In this document: piece by piece, positions 1 to 9,582 of the stretch
How the letters are laid out: each line of letters opens with the position of its first letter
Numbering within the stretch: the stretch's first letter is position 1
Assembly (NCBI GenBank): GCA_002429385.1
Contig: DIZL01000066.1
Location: 47,310-111,309, forward strand
Source: Prolixibacteraceae bacterium UBA6029
GTDB taxonomy: Bacteria > Bacteroidota > Bacteroidia > Bacteroidales > Prolixibacteraceae
Direction of reading: 5' to 3'
DNA length: 64,000 bases
Translations under genes and position numbers: made by a program
The notes under the pieces: model-generated
What the model was told of the DNA's origin: nothing
The model's database searches: none
Seen by the model: only the letters and a program-made list of their open reading frames with translations

Positions 1-84
1 CATCAGAAATATTACCCTAAGCAAGATATTGCGGAAGCTATAAGACAGCTACAGGAGAAATCAGGAAAGAGAAAAAGGGAATAA
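1..84 (+). CDS. C-terminal end of an unrecognised protein (cut by window edge)
   Basis: Frame 1 is open from the first base to a TAA at 82-84 and encodes 27 residues ending QLQEKSGKRKRE, a charged, probably helical tail. The start lies outside the window. Directly after the stop comes a purine-rich AAGGAAAAGG tract of the kind found after several other genes here, which supports this being a real gene end. Family not recognised; no function proposed. Confidence 0.4.
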   Translation, partial: HQKYYPKQDIAEAIRQLQEKSGKRKRE

Positions 85-208
85 GGAAAAGGGAAAAAGC
101 AAAGGGAAAGAGAGTATGCTGAAATGATCCTGATGACCATAGGGACGGGAGGATGGGTATTTAAGCATAAACCGCAAATTGGTAATTTCCTTTCGTGTTG
201 GAATTAAG

Positions 209-598
209 TTAACCGACTTTTGTATCTGAGCCTATTTTTTCATCAGAGGCATTCACAGAAGATTTCAAAATCTGATTCAAGGATATTGTTTTTGTATTGA
301 TAAGCTTTGATTGTTTTTCCAGAAAGGCTTCTTTATCCTGAAATTCAAAGACAGGGTATTTGCCAACTTTAAGGGCAATTTCAATAATCTTTTGCAGGCT
401 AAAATTGATTTCTCCATCATTAAGGATTTGTGAAACCCTGCCTTTGCTAATACCAAGATGGCTGGCTAATTGTGTTCTGTTCAGATTATTGGCTTCCATA
501 TAACTAAGAACAGCGTTGTACAGGGACCCATTTACTCCCTCTACCCAATAGGACGGTTGACTGAGTATTGTTTCGCGGATATTATTTGCTGGCTTCAT
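209..598 (-). CDS. XRE-family helix-turn-helix protein (orphan antitoxin-like)
   Basis: This 129-residue protein has a Cro/CI-type helix-turn-helix at about residues 38-70 (RTQLASHLGISKGRVSQIL), followed by a short segment and a polar tail. It probably binds DNA. Proteins of this size are often antitoxins or small repressors, but no toxin gene lies next to it: the 304 bases upstream hold no gene. The ATG at 598 begins MKPANNIRE and no better start exists downstream. The DNA-binding fold is well supported; the biological role is open. Confidence 0.75.
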   Translation of the reverse strand: MKPANNIRETILSQPSYWVEGVNGSLYNAVLSYMEANNLNRTQLASHLGISKGRVSQILNDGEINFSLQKIIEIALKVGKYPVFEFQDKEAFLEKQSKLINTKTISLNQILKSSVNASDEKIGSDTKVG

Positions 599-902
599 CC
601 TGGTAGGATTTTGGAATATGCTGTGACAATATTAACGAATATTTATTCAATTTGTTTAGGTATAGCTAAATTATTTTTATTCTCCTGATTTCATATTCTA
701 ATCTAAAGTTGAATCTAAATTTCCAGTTAACCAAGTATCTATTGAAAAAATAAAGAGGAAAAAGGAAAGAGGAAAAGAGGAATAAGAACCTCATACTGCG
801 ATTTCCTTATTCCTTTTTCCTCTTTCCTTATTTCTAATGACCCCGTCTTCATCGGGAAGGTAATGACTCTTTCCTTATTCCTTTTTCCTCTTTCCTTAAG
901 AG
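599..902. other. Intergenic stretch with purine/pyrimidine-rich inverted repeats
   Basis: No gene is visible. Bases about 751-786 are an AAAGAGGAAAAAGG tract, and 802-835 and 869-899 are two copies of the complementary TTCCTTATTCCTTTTTCC type, so the RNA could fold into a long A/G:C/U hairpin. The same vocabulary recurs at about 62-115, 4003-4075, 29493-29540, 53629-53656 and 55257-55277, always next to gene ends. Confidence 0.5.
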
Positions 903-2414
903 TTACTTAACACCGTTTGAGAGGTGGTAATAAAGGTCATTCCATCTCAATTCTTTTTTGAATTCGGAAATACAGGTGTCTTTATTGATTTGCACGAGCT
1001 CGACATCGGCCATCTCACAGAAATCTTCGATGTATTCAGCAGTGACTGCCTGGCTGAATGCGTTGTGATGAGCACCACCTGCATAGATCCAGGCAGCTGC
1101 GCCTACTTTAAGGTTTGGTTGCGGTATCCACAATGCACTGGCAACAGGTAATTTATCGAGTTTGGCTTCAGGAGCAACACATTCGACATCGTGAACGACC
1201 ATACGGAAACGGGTACCCATGTCAACAAGACTTGTACAGGTTGCAGGACCGGTCTGGGTGTTAAATACCAGGCGGGCAGGAGCATCTTTTCCGCCAATTC
1301 CCAGTGGATGTACTTCAATTTTGGCTTTATCGGCTGCAATGGAAGGGCAGATTTCGAGCATGTGTGAGCCCAGAGCCTTATATCCGCTGGTTGGATTTAG
1401 GTGATAGGTGTAATCTTCCATAAACGAGCAACCACCCTTAAGGCCTATGCCCATAACTTTTACGGCACGTACCATGGCCGCATGTTTCCAGTCGCCTTCG
1501 GCTCCGAAACCGAACCCTGCAGCCATCAGGCGCTGAGAAGCAAGACCGGGAAGCTGTTTCAATCCATGGAGATCTTCGAAGGTAGTGGTGAATGCTTTAA
1601 ATCCGCCCTCTACCAGGAACGATTTGATCCCTGCTTCAATGCGGGCCTGATAACGAACATTTTCGTGGAATTTACCGCCAACTTTAGAATCAGCGTCAAA
1701 GTCGTAAGTAGCATTATATTCTTCAATCAGTTTGTCGATTTCAGCCTCAGTAACGGCGTCAATGATCTTTACAATATCGCCCACCGGCCAGGTGTTTACC
1801 GCGAGACCAAATTTAATCTGTGCTTCTACCTTGTCGCCTTCGGTAACAGCAACTTCACGCATGTTATCACCAAAGCGTGCAATCTTGGCACCCTGCATAT
1901 CAAACCAGGCAGCAGCGGCACGAGACCATACCCCAATGCGTTCCTGAACATCGTCTTCTTTCCAGTATCCTACAACTACTTTACGGTTTTTGCGCATACG
2001 GGCCAGGATGAAGCCATGTTCGCGGTCGCCATGGGCAGACTGGTTCAGGTTCATGAAATCCATATCGATTTCGCTCCATGGAAGGTCACGGTTGTATTGA
2101 GTATGCAGTTGCAGCATGGGTTTGTGCAATATTTTCAGCCCGTTAATCCACATTTTCGATGGAGAAAAGGTATGGCACCAGGTGATAATACCGATACACT
2201 GCTTTGTTGAATTGGCTTCAATACAGATGTTGGTTACTTCATCAGGACTCCTCATCACCGATTTAAAGACAATACTCACAGGGATTTGGGCAGAAGCGTT
2301 AAAGAAGGCTGCGATCTCCTTTGAATTGGCAGCTACCTGTTTCAGGACTTCAGGTCCGTATAAATCCTGGCTGCCTGTAATAAACCATACTTCTAATTCT
2401 TTTAAGTTTATCAT
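903..2414 (-). CDS. araA: L-arabinose isomerase
   Basis: Converts L-arabinose to L-ribulose in the cytoplasm, the first step of arabinose catabolism, and needs Mn2+. The 503-residue length matches the family norm of about 500. The N-terminus has the characteristic [11 protein letters not shown]. Metal and catalytic residues fall in FGAEGDWK (Glu), [10 protein letters not shown] (Glu), GSHMLEICP (His) and GAHHNAFS (His). It starts at the ATG at 2414. No araB, araD or transporter is adjacent, so it appears to be a single-gene unit here. The call is secure; regulation is not visible. Confidence 0.97.
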   Translation of the reverse strand: MINLKELEVWFITGSQDLYGPEVLKQVAANSKEIAAFFNASAQIPVSIVFKSVMRSPDEVTNICIEANSTKQCIGIITWCHTFSPSKMWINGLKILHKPMLQLHTQYNRDLPWSEIDMDFMNLNQSAHGDREHGFILARMRKNRKVVVGYWKEDDVQERIGVWSRAAAAWFDMQGAKIARFGDNMREVAVTEGDKVEAQIKFGLAVNTWPVGDIVKIIDAVTEAEIDKLIEEYNATYDFDADSKVGGKFHENVRYQARIEAGIKSFLVEGGFKAFTTTFEDLHGLKQLPGLASQRLMAAGFGFGAEGDWKHAAMVRAVKVMGIGLKGGCSFMEDYTYHLNPTSGYKALGSHMLEICPSIAADKAKIEVHPLGIGGKDAPARLVFNTQTGPATCTSLVDMGTRFRMVVHDVECVAPEAKLDKLPVASALWIPQPNLKVGAAAWIYAGGAHHNAFSQAVTAEYIEDFCEMADVELVQINKDTCISEFKKELRWNDLYYHLSNGVK

Positions 2415-2497
2415 GATCTTTGTTTTAGATATTGTTCTTGATTGGAAGGGCTAAAAGTAAGAATTAAATAATAAATGTAAATATAACACTTATGAAA

Positions 2498-3955
2498 TTA
2501 TTCACTTTTCGGATTGTTGTTGAACATGTTTTCTAATTCCTTAGCTGTTTCCTGAATAGTTTGCCAGGCCTTTGACACGTGTTCAAGCGTTGTATTGGTC
2601 TGTGCAATGCACATCCGGAGGGTAAACTGGTCCCTGATAACCGTATGGGTGAAATACATTTTGCCCCGGCTATTGATTAATTCAAGGAGTTTACGGTTGA
2701 ACTCATTCCCGTTCCGGTGGGCAAAGCAGACCAGGTTTAACGGGGCAGGAGCGATGAGCTTAAAGTCTGCACTTTCGCGTATCCAACCTGCAAATTGCTG
2801 TGCGATGCGGATGTGTTCCTGAATGTGATAGCGTAATCCGTTAACCCCATAGTGCCGGATCACAAACCATAGTTTGAGGGATCGAAACCTTCGCCCGAGT
2901 TGGATATGCCAGTCGCGGTAATCGAATACGGAACCACTTTCGGTGGCCTGATTCTTTAAATATTCGGGTAGTATGCTCAATGTTTTAATCAGCACCGAAC
3001 GGTCGGCTACGAAGAAACAATTACAGTCGAAATTGGTAAACATCCATTTGTGGGGATTAAATGAGAAGCTGTCAGCATACTCAACCCCATTTAGAATGAA
3101 GCGGTATTCAGGGCATATGGCTGCTGTGCCTGACATGGCAGCATCGATGTGCATCCATAGCTGATACTTTTGGCTGATTTCACCAATCTCCGCCAGCGGG
3201 TCGATGGCATTGGTCGATGTGGTTCCAACGGTAGCACAGACAAAAAATGGAATCAATCCGGCCTTCAGATCATTCTGAATGGCAGCCTCGAGCAGATCGG
3301 TCCGCATTGCAAGGTTTTCATCTACCCCGATCAGGCGAAGGTTGTTCTTTCCGATCCCTGCAATTTTAACGGCCTTCTCTACTGATGAATGTGTCTGGCT
3401 TGAAACGTAGGCAACAAGGTTTCCCATGCAACCGGCTTCGTTGCTTTCATAGTTTGTTTTTCTCTCCCGTGCAGCCAATAAGGCGCTCAGTGCTGCACTG
3501 GAGGCGGTATCCTGAATGACTGCCCCTCCGGCAGAGGTGGATTTAAACTTTTCAGGCAACTGAAGTATATCAGCCAACCAGTCGAGCACGCGGGTTTCGA
3601 GTTCGGTACAGGAAGGACTTGTCGCCCAAAGCATACCCTGAACGCCCAATCCTGATGAAAGCAGGTCACCCAGAATGGATGGCCCTGATGTATTGGCAGG
3701 GAAATAGGCGAAAAAGTCAGGCGACTGCCAATGGGTGATGCCGGGCATGATGATCGAATTGACATCCGACATGATCTGCTCCATGGATTCACTTTCCATA
3801 GGGGCGGTTGCGGGCAATTGGTCTTTGATTTCCCCTGGTTTTACCTGTGACAGCACAGGGTACTTTTCAATGGTATCATAGTAGTCGGCAATCCAGTCAA
3901 TCATTTGTTTGCCTTGCTTCCTGAATTCCTCAGGAGACATGTGGTAGTTTTTCAT
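2498..3955 (-). CDS. Group II pyridoxal-dependent (aromatic-L-amino-acid-type) decarboxylase
   Basis: PLP enzyme of the AADC/tyrosine decarboxylase family, 485 residues, the usual length. The PLP lysine sits in SFNPHKWM, with the conserved HIDAAMSG aspartate upstream and an N-terminal MSPEEFRKQGKQMIDWIADY typical of the family. Family members decarboxylate Trp, Tyr, DOPA or phenylalanine, and the sequence alone does not settle which. It lies 83 bases upstream of araA on the same strand, probably as a separate unit. Upstream is a tandem TTATTGAT repeat. Substrate assignment would need the active-site loop to be compared with characterised enzymes. Confidence 0.92.
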   Translation of the reverse strand: MKNYHMSPEEFRKQGKQMIDWIADYYDTIEKYPVLSQVKPGEIKDQLPATAPMESESMEQIMSDVNSIIMPGITHWQSPDFFAYFPANTSGPSILGDLLSSGLGVQGMLWATSPSCTELETRVLDWLADILQLPEKFKSTSAGGAVIQDTASSAALSALLAARERKTNYESNEAGCMGNLVAYVSSQTHSSVEKAVKIAGIGKNNLRLIGVDENLAMRTDLLEAAIQNDLKAGLIPFFVCATVGTTSTNAIDPLAEIGEISQKYQLWMHIDAAMSGTAAICPEYRFILNGVEYADSFSFNPHKWMFTNFDCNCFFVADRSVLIKTLSILPEYLKNQATESGSVFDYRDWHIQLGRRFRSLKLWFVIRHYGVNGLRYHIQEHIRIAQQFAGWIRESADFKLIAPAPLNLVCFAHRNGNEFNRKLLELINSRGKMYFTHTVIRDQFTLRMCIAQTNTTLEHVSKAWQTIQETAKELENMFNNNPKSE

Positions 3956-3962
3956 ATCAGTG

Positions 3963-4002
3963 GTTATTGATTATTGGTTATTGATTATTGATTATTGGTC
4001 AT
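3963..4002. repeat. Tandem 7/8-bp repeat (TTATTGAT/TTATTGG units)
   Basis: About five near-identical AT-rich units sit immediately upstream of the decarboxylase start at 3955, followed by a polypurine AAGGAAAAAGG run. Slippage here could alter the promoter or leader of the decarboxylase, but this is inference. Confidence 0.6.
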
Positions 4003-4101
4003 TAGGAAAAAGGAAAAAGGAAAAGGGGGTGCCGAAACAAGTTCGGCATGACGGGAAAAAGGAAAAGGGAAAAGTCATTGTGAGAAAGGAATGAGAACTG
4101 G

Positions 4102-4377
4102 TTATCGGATGGTAAAGTCGGTGAAATTGCGGAGTGGTGAGATTTCTGAAACGGAAAAGGAACGGATCATCGCTCTTGACGGGCCAATTTTCATCCAGTC
4201 GATAAAAGTTTCAATATCCCTGTCTTTGCCTTCAGCTTCGATTTCTACCTTACCGTCTGGAGCATTACAGACCCATCCGGTAATTTGGAATTCAAGGGCC
4301 TTGTGGAGGGCAAAATACCGAAATCCTACACCCTGAACGTGTCCACTGACGACCAAATAAACCGATCTGACTGACAT
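4102..4377 (-). CDS. acyP: Acylphosphatase
   Basis: Small cytoplasmic hydrolase of acyl-phosphates such as 1,3-bisphosphoglycerate or carbamoyl phosphate; 91 residues, the standard size. The signature GHVQGVGFRYF carries the phosphate-binding arginine, and GWVCNAPDG carries the catalytic asparagine. It starts 8 bases after the stop of the upstream membrane protein gene (4386-4757), so the two are probably co-transcribed. Confidence 0.95.
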   Translation of the reverse strand: MSVRSVYLVVSGHVQGVGFRYFALHKALEFQITGWVCNAPDGKVEIEAEGKDRDIETFIDWMKIGPSRAMIRSFSVSEISPLRNFTDFTIR

Positions 4378-4385
4378 TCTCTTAT

Positions 4386-4757
4386 TTACAGATTTCCGGA
4401 ATCCGCATTGAATTCGGCTACTGCTTCAGGTTGAACTAAAGCCCATATGGAATAGATTCCGATGGCTGTCCCGATAGGGAAGCTGAAGATCTCAATCACA
4501 GAAAGGACCAAGGTGAGGATACGGGCCCATTCTCTTCTCTTATATAATCCCATTCCGGCTAAAATGCCCGGAACAGAAATTAGTATAAAAAGAATGGCAA
4601 GAGCATCGGCAATTATGGAAAGAATCTTTCCTGCATTGGGTTCTGGTGCAAAACCACCAACTAATTTGAGGACTGTAAATATCAAAAAGGCAATTAATAA
4701 GTTGAAAATACTCATTCCAATTTGAAGCGCTGCAACAACATTAATGTGTCTTTCCAT
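4386..4757 (-). CDS. Small four-helix membrane protein of unknown function
   Basis: A 123-residue protein with about four hydrophobic segments (roughly residues 10-35, 48-70, 78-100 and 100-115) separated by short loops with YKRREWAR on one side. It resembles small integral membrane proteins of the DUF2127/DUF4064 kind, but I cannot assign a family with confidence. It lies 8 bases upstream of the acylphosphatase gene on the same strand. No catalytic motif seen. Confidence 0.7.
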   Translation of the reverse strand: MERHINVVAALQIGMSIFNLLIAFLIFTVLKLVGGFAPEPNAGKILSIIADALAILFILISVPGILAGMGLYKRREWARILTLVLSVIEIFSFPIGTAIGIYSIWALVQPEAVAEFNADSGNL

Positions 4758-4840
4758 GATTGTAAGATTAAGATTGAGTTTTTAGCTGATATAAAAGTAA
4801 GGATTATCTGCTAATTCATCAATAATATCAGTCCTGAATT

Positions 4841-5656
4841 TTACCAGCTCTTAAGAATTTCCTGTTTCACTGAGTTTCGTTTGATAAAAAGGATAGATCT
4901 TTCATTAAAAATATTCGCCTGATCGAGATTGCAACAGTGCCCGCTGTTCTTAATGATTTCCAGTTTGGCATTTACCTGTTTTTTCACCAGGTCGGTCACC
5001 ATCGGAAGAAACATGTGGTCACCATCGCCCATTAGGTATAAGACCGGAGCAGCCGGTTCCCTGTTTAAAAAGTCATTCAGGTTTGATTTGATTTCTCTGG
5101 ACATCTTCATCCATTTTCGGAACTCCTTTTCACCGAGCTTAATGGCTTCCTGAATGAATATATTGCGTGATTCACGGTGTTTGCGCAGAGGCATCAGAAT
5201 AAGGGCATTCAGCTTATACAGCCACATATAAGGTAAAACAGAGTTCAGGATTTTAGCCATGCCGATCAGGACTTTGATCGTTTTGTTGAATTGTATGATA
5301 GCCCCACCCAGAATGATTGATTCTGCCCGATCGGGTGCAAGTTTGTCTATTTCACGGATAACTACGCACCCCAAAGAAATTCCAACCAAGTGAGCTTTCT
5401 TTATTTCGAGATGATCCATAATGGCAATGACATCCAGGGCAACTTCCTTAAATGAATAGCCTGAATCTTGTTCCTGGATTTCAGGTTTCGATTTCCCATG
5501 ACCGCGCAGATCGACCAGTAAAACGTTAAAGTGCTTCTTGAATTCTTTTAACTGACGAAACCAGACTACATTACTGCCTCCGGCTCCATGCACAAAAACA
5601 ACCCAGGTTTTGGATTTAGGATGTATGAATTTGTGATGATAAATCATAGTAATCAA
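4841..5656 (-). CDS. Alpha/beta hydrolase
   Basis: A 271-residue alpha/beta hydrolase fold protein. An oxyanion-hole region VHGAGGSN is near residue 23, the nucleophile elbow LVGISLGC (GxSxG) near residue 92, an acid in MGDGDHMF, and the catalytic His in NSGHCCN near the end. It is probably a cytoplasmic esterase or related hydrolase; the substrate is unknown. No signal peptide. The ATG at 5656 puts the fold at the expected place. Confidence 0.88.
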   Translation of the reverse strand: MITMIYHHKFIHPKSKTWVVFVHGAGGSNVVWFRQLKEFKKHFNVLLVDLRGHGKSKPEIQEQDSGYSFKEVALDVIAIMDHLEIKKAHLVGISLGCVVIREIDKLAPDRAESIILGGAIIQFNKTIKVLIGMAKILNSVLPYMWLYKLNALILMPLRKHRESRNIFIQEAIKLGEKEFRKWMKMSREIKSNLNDFLNREPAAPVLYLMGDGDHMFLPMVTDLVKKQVNAKLEIIKNSGHCCNLDQANIFNERSILFIKRNSVKQEILKSW

Positions 5657-5952
5657 CTAACAGAAATGAAAATGATTCGTTGGGCAAAGATCATGAAAAA
5701 AACAGGTTAATCAAAAAGTTAAGGTTTCTTTCTTTCACCGGTAGGCCTATTCTACTTCAAAGTATCTGTGGGATTATATTTTTAAAAGGTTTTAAAGGAA
5801 AGAATCTGAAATCTTTTGCTGACCTTTGCTTAACAAACGTTTAATCAATAAAATAATTGAAGGATGTGTATCGTTTGTTTCTCTGGCATCCTGTTTGTAA
5901 TTTACAGGACAGGGTGCTCAGTTATCAAGTTCGACTAATTTCAGGAATCATC

Positions 5953-7245
5953 ATGAATCAGAAGACAACACTTTGCTTTGCTTTATTGAATGTATTTTTA
6001 TTCTTAAGCCTATGGGCTTCAGGGAAGACCGATAAATATTATTATCAGAATTCAGTGTATCAGGAGGAGATCAAATCGGTTCAGTTGTACCGGGTGGGAA
6101 ATGAACTTTCATACCCTATATTAGAACTTGGAAGTGATGCAAAGCTTATCCTTAAATTTGATGATCTTTCGGCAGATATAAAGGACTATTCCTATACGCT
6201 CATCCATTGTGACGTCAACTGGAATGAATCGTTTGTTCAGCAAAGCGAGTATATATCAGGATTTCCTGATAATCAGATCCGTGATTACGGAATGAGTAAC
6301 AATACGACGGTTAAATATGTAAACTATCAGTTGCAGATTCCCAATGAAGATTGCACACCAAAGTTCTCAGGCAACTATGCTTTGGTCGTTTTTGCAGATA
6401 ATAACCGTGAGAACCTGGTGTTAATTCAACGGTTTTATGTAGTCGAACCCAAGGTCAGAATTGAAGGATTAGTGAAGAAAGCAACATTCGATCCGTTTAA
6501 TGGTGAAAACCAGGAAGTTGATTTTAAAATATATAATGAGCAGCTAAAGCTGTTGAATCCGACCGAAGAGATTAAAGTTGTATTGATGCAAAACCGTCGG
6601 TGGGACAATGCCATTCGTGATTTGAAACCCAGCTTCATTCATGATAATGTATTGGATTACGATTACAATAAGGAGAATGTATTCTCCGGTGGTAATGAAT
6701 TCAGGTATTTTGATATCCGTACGATCCGTCATCCGGGTGAAAATGTGAGTGAGGTTAAATTCTTCAGGCCCTATTATCATGCGACCTTGCTCCCTGATGC
6801 AATCAGGGCGAATAAGATTTATAGCTCATATAAGGAGATGAATGGCAATTTTGTGATTGAGAGTCAGGATCGGGTAACTGATTATGATACTGAATGCGAC
6901 TATGAATTTGTGCATTTTTATCTTCCTATGCCAAGCCAGTTGGTGGGAGGTACCGTTAATGTATTTGGGGCATTGACTGGTTGGAATGCCAACAAAGCCA
7001 ACGAAATGAAATGGAATTTTGACAGGGCTGGTTATGACTTAACCTTGATGCTCAAGCAAGGCTATTACAACTATGAATATGTGTATGTACCTGAAGGGGC
7101 TAAAATCGCCGATCCGGTAAACCTTGAAGGATCATTTTTCCTTACTGAAAATGATTATCAGATTTTTGCCTATTACCGTGATTTGTCCAGCAGATATGAC
7201 CGACTGATAGGCTTTGTCACGATCAATTCAGCAATAAAGAATTAG
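5953..7245 (+). CDS. Type IX secretion system Plug protein (DUF5103)
   Basis: DUF5103 proteins of Bacteroidetes include the Plug that closes the periplasmic side of the SprA outer-membrane translocon of the type IX secretion system. The reading frame is open from a TTG at 5857, but the ATG at 5953 gives a signal peptide (MNQKTTLCFALLNVFLFLSLW) and is preferred, giving 430 residues. The features that identify it are a beta-rich N-terminal half with YSYTLIHCDVNWNES, a central FRYFDIRTIRHPGENV, and a C-terminal carbohydrate-binding-like segment with NVFGALTGWN. It stands alone; other T9SS genes are not in this window. Confidence is high for the family and moderate for the Plug role. Confidence 0.88.
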   Translation: MNQKTTLCFALLNVFLFLSLWASGKTDKYYYQNSVYQEEIKSVQLYRVGNELSYPILELGSDAKLILKFDDLSADIKDYSYTLIHCDVNWNESFVQQSEYISGFPDNQIRDYGMSNNTTVKYVNYQLQIPNEDCTPKFSGNYALVVFADNNRENLVLIQRFYVVEPKVRIEGLVKKATFDPFNGENQEVDFKIYNEQLKLLNPTEEIKVVLMQNRRWDNAIRDLKPSFIHDNVLDYDYNKENVFSGGNEFRYFDIRTIRHPGENVSEVKFFRPYYHATLLPDAIRANKIYSSYKEMNGNFVIESQDRVTDYDTECDYEFVHFYLPMPSQLVGGTVNVFGALTGWNANKANEMKWNFDRAGYDLTLMLKQGYYNYEYVYVPEGAKIADPVNLEGSFFLTENDYQIFAYYRDLSSRYDRLIGFVTINSAIKN

Positions 7246-7314
7246 AATAGTGTATTGAATTTTTCTCTGTCAACTGCGACTGATCACTGATCAATTCTTG
7301 CTTTTTGGTCTGAT

Positions 7315-9402
7315 CTACCTTACTATTTTCAACGGGCTTTCCTCTTTTAAATGGGGTATGGTAAACGAGAATATTGAACCCTGACCAGGTTTTGAGTCGA
7401 CTTCTAATGTACCACCCAGCAGACGCACATAATGCTGTGCAATCGATAAACCAAGACCCGTTCCGTCATATTCTCGTGTTGTACGGTTATCGAGCTGATG
7501 GAAGCGTTCAAAAATCAATTGCTGATCTTTTTTATCGATTCCAATGCCTGTGTCCCTAACGAAAAATTCAAGTTGATTGGATTCCAAAACCTTGTATCCA
7601 AATTCGACTTCGCCTCTTTCCGTGAATTTAATTCCATTATCTATAAGCTTGTACAAGATAGACTGAAGTAATACCGGGTCGGTAGTCACAGCGAATTTAG
7701 GATTCGAATTTTCACAGGTAACCTTTACCCTAATGTTTCTATTGACCACCAAATCATAATTGAATTCCTTAAACAGAGAAACCATTATGTCATTTACTTT
7801 ACAGGATGCATTCTTGACAACCAGCGTATTACTTTCGATTTTAGACAGGCTAATCATATCATTGATCAGTGACAAAAGTAATTTACCGTTGGTAATGATG
7901 ATCTCGATGAATTTGCTCTTTTCGTTATCGTCAAAATCTGAAGAACCTACCATTCGGGCGAATCCGATAATGGCATTCATCGGTGTACGGATCTCATGAG
8001 AGATATTGGCAAGAAAGGCAGTTTTTAAACGGTCAGATTCTTCCGCTTTGTTTTTTGCCTCCTCGATATGGATTTCAGCCAATTTGCGTTTGCTGATATC
8101 CCGTGCCAGTGAAATCACCGAATGATCGTTCAGCCGGACAATGCGCATCTCGAACATGGCCGATGATCCTTCAACCTCCAGGGCATATTCGATGGTTTCG
8201 ATGGAATCAAATTCAATACAATTCTGAATGCACTGGTATATTTTGCTCGACATCTTTTCAGAAAATCCAACTTCAAAAATCGAATTGCCTATAATGTCTT
8301 CAGGCTTTATTTTTAAGGCATCTGAAGCTTTAAACACAAAATCAACATAAACACCGTCTGTGTCGATGATGAAAAACAGATCCGGTATGGCTTCCAGAAG
8401 TACCTGGTAACGGTGTTTGTTATCTTCAAGTTCAAGAATCAACCGCTGCCTGGCTGTGACATCAATGAAAAGGCTGATTATCTGGTTGTCGGTAATCTTG
8501 AAGGTGTCGACCTCAAAATATTTGTCAAGCCTTTCGAGGTAAAAGGAGAAATGATTCTTTTTTGTTTTCAGATACTGCTTGTTCCAGTCAAACGCACTTC
8601 TGAATATTTTAGGAAAGACATCATCGGCCCGTTGGTCCTTTATTTCGCGTGATGTAATCCTGAAGAGTCGTTCAAAAGCAAGATTCGTTTTGCGCACGGT
8701 CAAATGGGAAGGAGTATCGAATTCATCTTTAATAATTTCGAGTAACATCATGCCCTGCGGAAGGTTGCGGATGGTGTTGTTGATGATCTGTTCCGTGTTT
8801 TCCTTATTAATGGTTAAATTACGGATGGCGCTTTGAAATCTCCAAGCAATCAGGAAAGAACCTAGAAAATATACCAGTAGCGTAATAAACGGATTTGTAA
8901 ATGTTGTATCCGTTACCCATTTATAATTGAATAAGAAACCGGTTAGTCCTGCCGTATAGGTATGAAAGAGGATGGTAAGAGCGGAGAGGAGGAAGAATAT
9001 AAAGAGGTCTCTCTTTTTATCGCTGAAGATCAGGAAAAACAGGAAAAACGGAACTAAAGTCCATAAGGTATTGGGGATCGATTGATGGTTTGGGTAAATG
9101 GCAAGTGTATTGGAAATAAAAAAGAAATAAGGGATGAGAGGTACGAAAAAGAAGACATGTACGGCCCACTTGACCCGAATATGCAGTAGTCCGTATAATG
9201 CCACACCGAACAGGATCAGTATGGCAGTATCACCTGACAAACACTGGTCAGGGGTATTGCCAATCAGGTCAAGGATACACATCGTAAGCCCGGTTAATAA
9301 ACCGATCAGGATAAAGGTGTGTAAACCAACAACCTTCAGGAGGTCATCATTGCCCTCCGGTTTGTAGCGATTAATAATTGATTTTCTTATTGCTTCTAAC
9401 AT
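7315..9402 (-). CDS. Membrane-bound PAS sensor histidine kinase
   Basis: Sensor kinase of about 695 residues. The N-terminal part (roughly 20-190) has six hydrophobic segments. Two PAS-like domains follow (around 220-330 and 345-460, the latter beginning LLEAIPDLFFIIDTDGVY). Next come HisKA with LANISHEIRTPMNAIIGF (phospho-His) and HATPase_c with the N box DNGIKFTERG, then DTGIGI and GTGLGLSIA. It has no receiver domain. The ATG at 9402 (MLEAIRK) is chosen over the upstream TTG at 9462. No response regulator gene is adjacent, so its partner is unknown. It converges with the Plug gene. Confidence 0.92.
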   Translation of the reverse strand: MLEAIRKSIINRYKPEGNDDLLKVVGLHTFILIGLLTGLTMCILDLIGNTPDQCLSGDTAILILFGVALYGLLHIRVKWAVHVFFFVPLIPYFFFISNTLAIYPNHQSIPNTLWTLVPFFLFFLIFSDKKRDLFIFFLLSALTILFHTYTAGLTGFLFNYKWVTDTTFTNPFITLLVYFLGSFLIAWRFQSAIRNLTINKENTEQIINNTIRNLPQGMMLLEIIKDEFDTPSHLTVRKTNLAFERLFRITSREIKDQRADDVFPKIFRSAFDWNKQYLKTKKNHFSFYLERLDKYFEVDTFKITDNQIISLFIDVTARQRLILELEDNKHRYQVLLEAIPDLFFIIDTDGVYVDFVFKASDALKIKPEDIIGNSIFEVGFSEKMSSKIYQCIQNCIEFDSIETIEYALEVEGSSAMFEMRIVRLNDHSVISLARDISKRKLAEIHIEEAKNKAEESDRLKTAFLANISHEIRTPMNAIIGFARMVGSSDFDDNEKSKFIEIIITNGKLLLSLINDMISLSKIESNTLVVKNASCKVNDIMVSLFKEFNYDLVVNRNIRVKVTCENSNPKFAVTTDPVLLQSILYKLIDNGIKFTERGEVEFGYKVLESNQLEFFVRDTGIGIDKKDQQLIFERFHQLDNRTTREYDGTGLGLSIAQHYVRLLGGTLEVDSKPGQGSIFSFTIPHLKEESPLKIVR

Positions 9403-9533
9403 GAAATTGAGTTGTCGTTGGTCTTTTACGAGGGAATAAATATAGTAAAATTTAGTTTTCAATCGTATTTTGATTATCGTATGTTGAATTTTGAAAAGTG
9501 ATTTTTATTAGGATTTAAACTATATGGAAACCC

Positions 9534-9541
9534 TAATTTTG
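9534..9541 (+). promoter_or_regulatory. Candidate -7 box (TAATTTTG) of pruA
   Basis: TAATTTTG fits the Bacteroidetes -7 consensus TAnnTTTG exactly and ends 41 bases before the pruA ATG. A matching TTTG at the -33 spacing was not found, so this is a partial promoter prediction. Confidence 0.45.
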
Positions 9542-9582
9542 TAAATACGAATTCAGGATAAATCAAATCAATACATAAAACA

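Noticed and set aside
1401..2210. 269-codon plus-strand open frame
   Set aside because: Shadow of araA on the opposite strand; araA is unambiguous.
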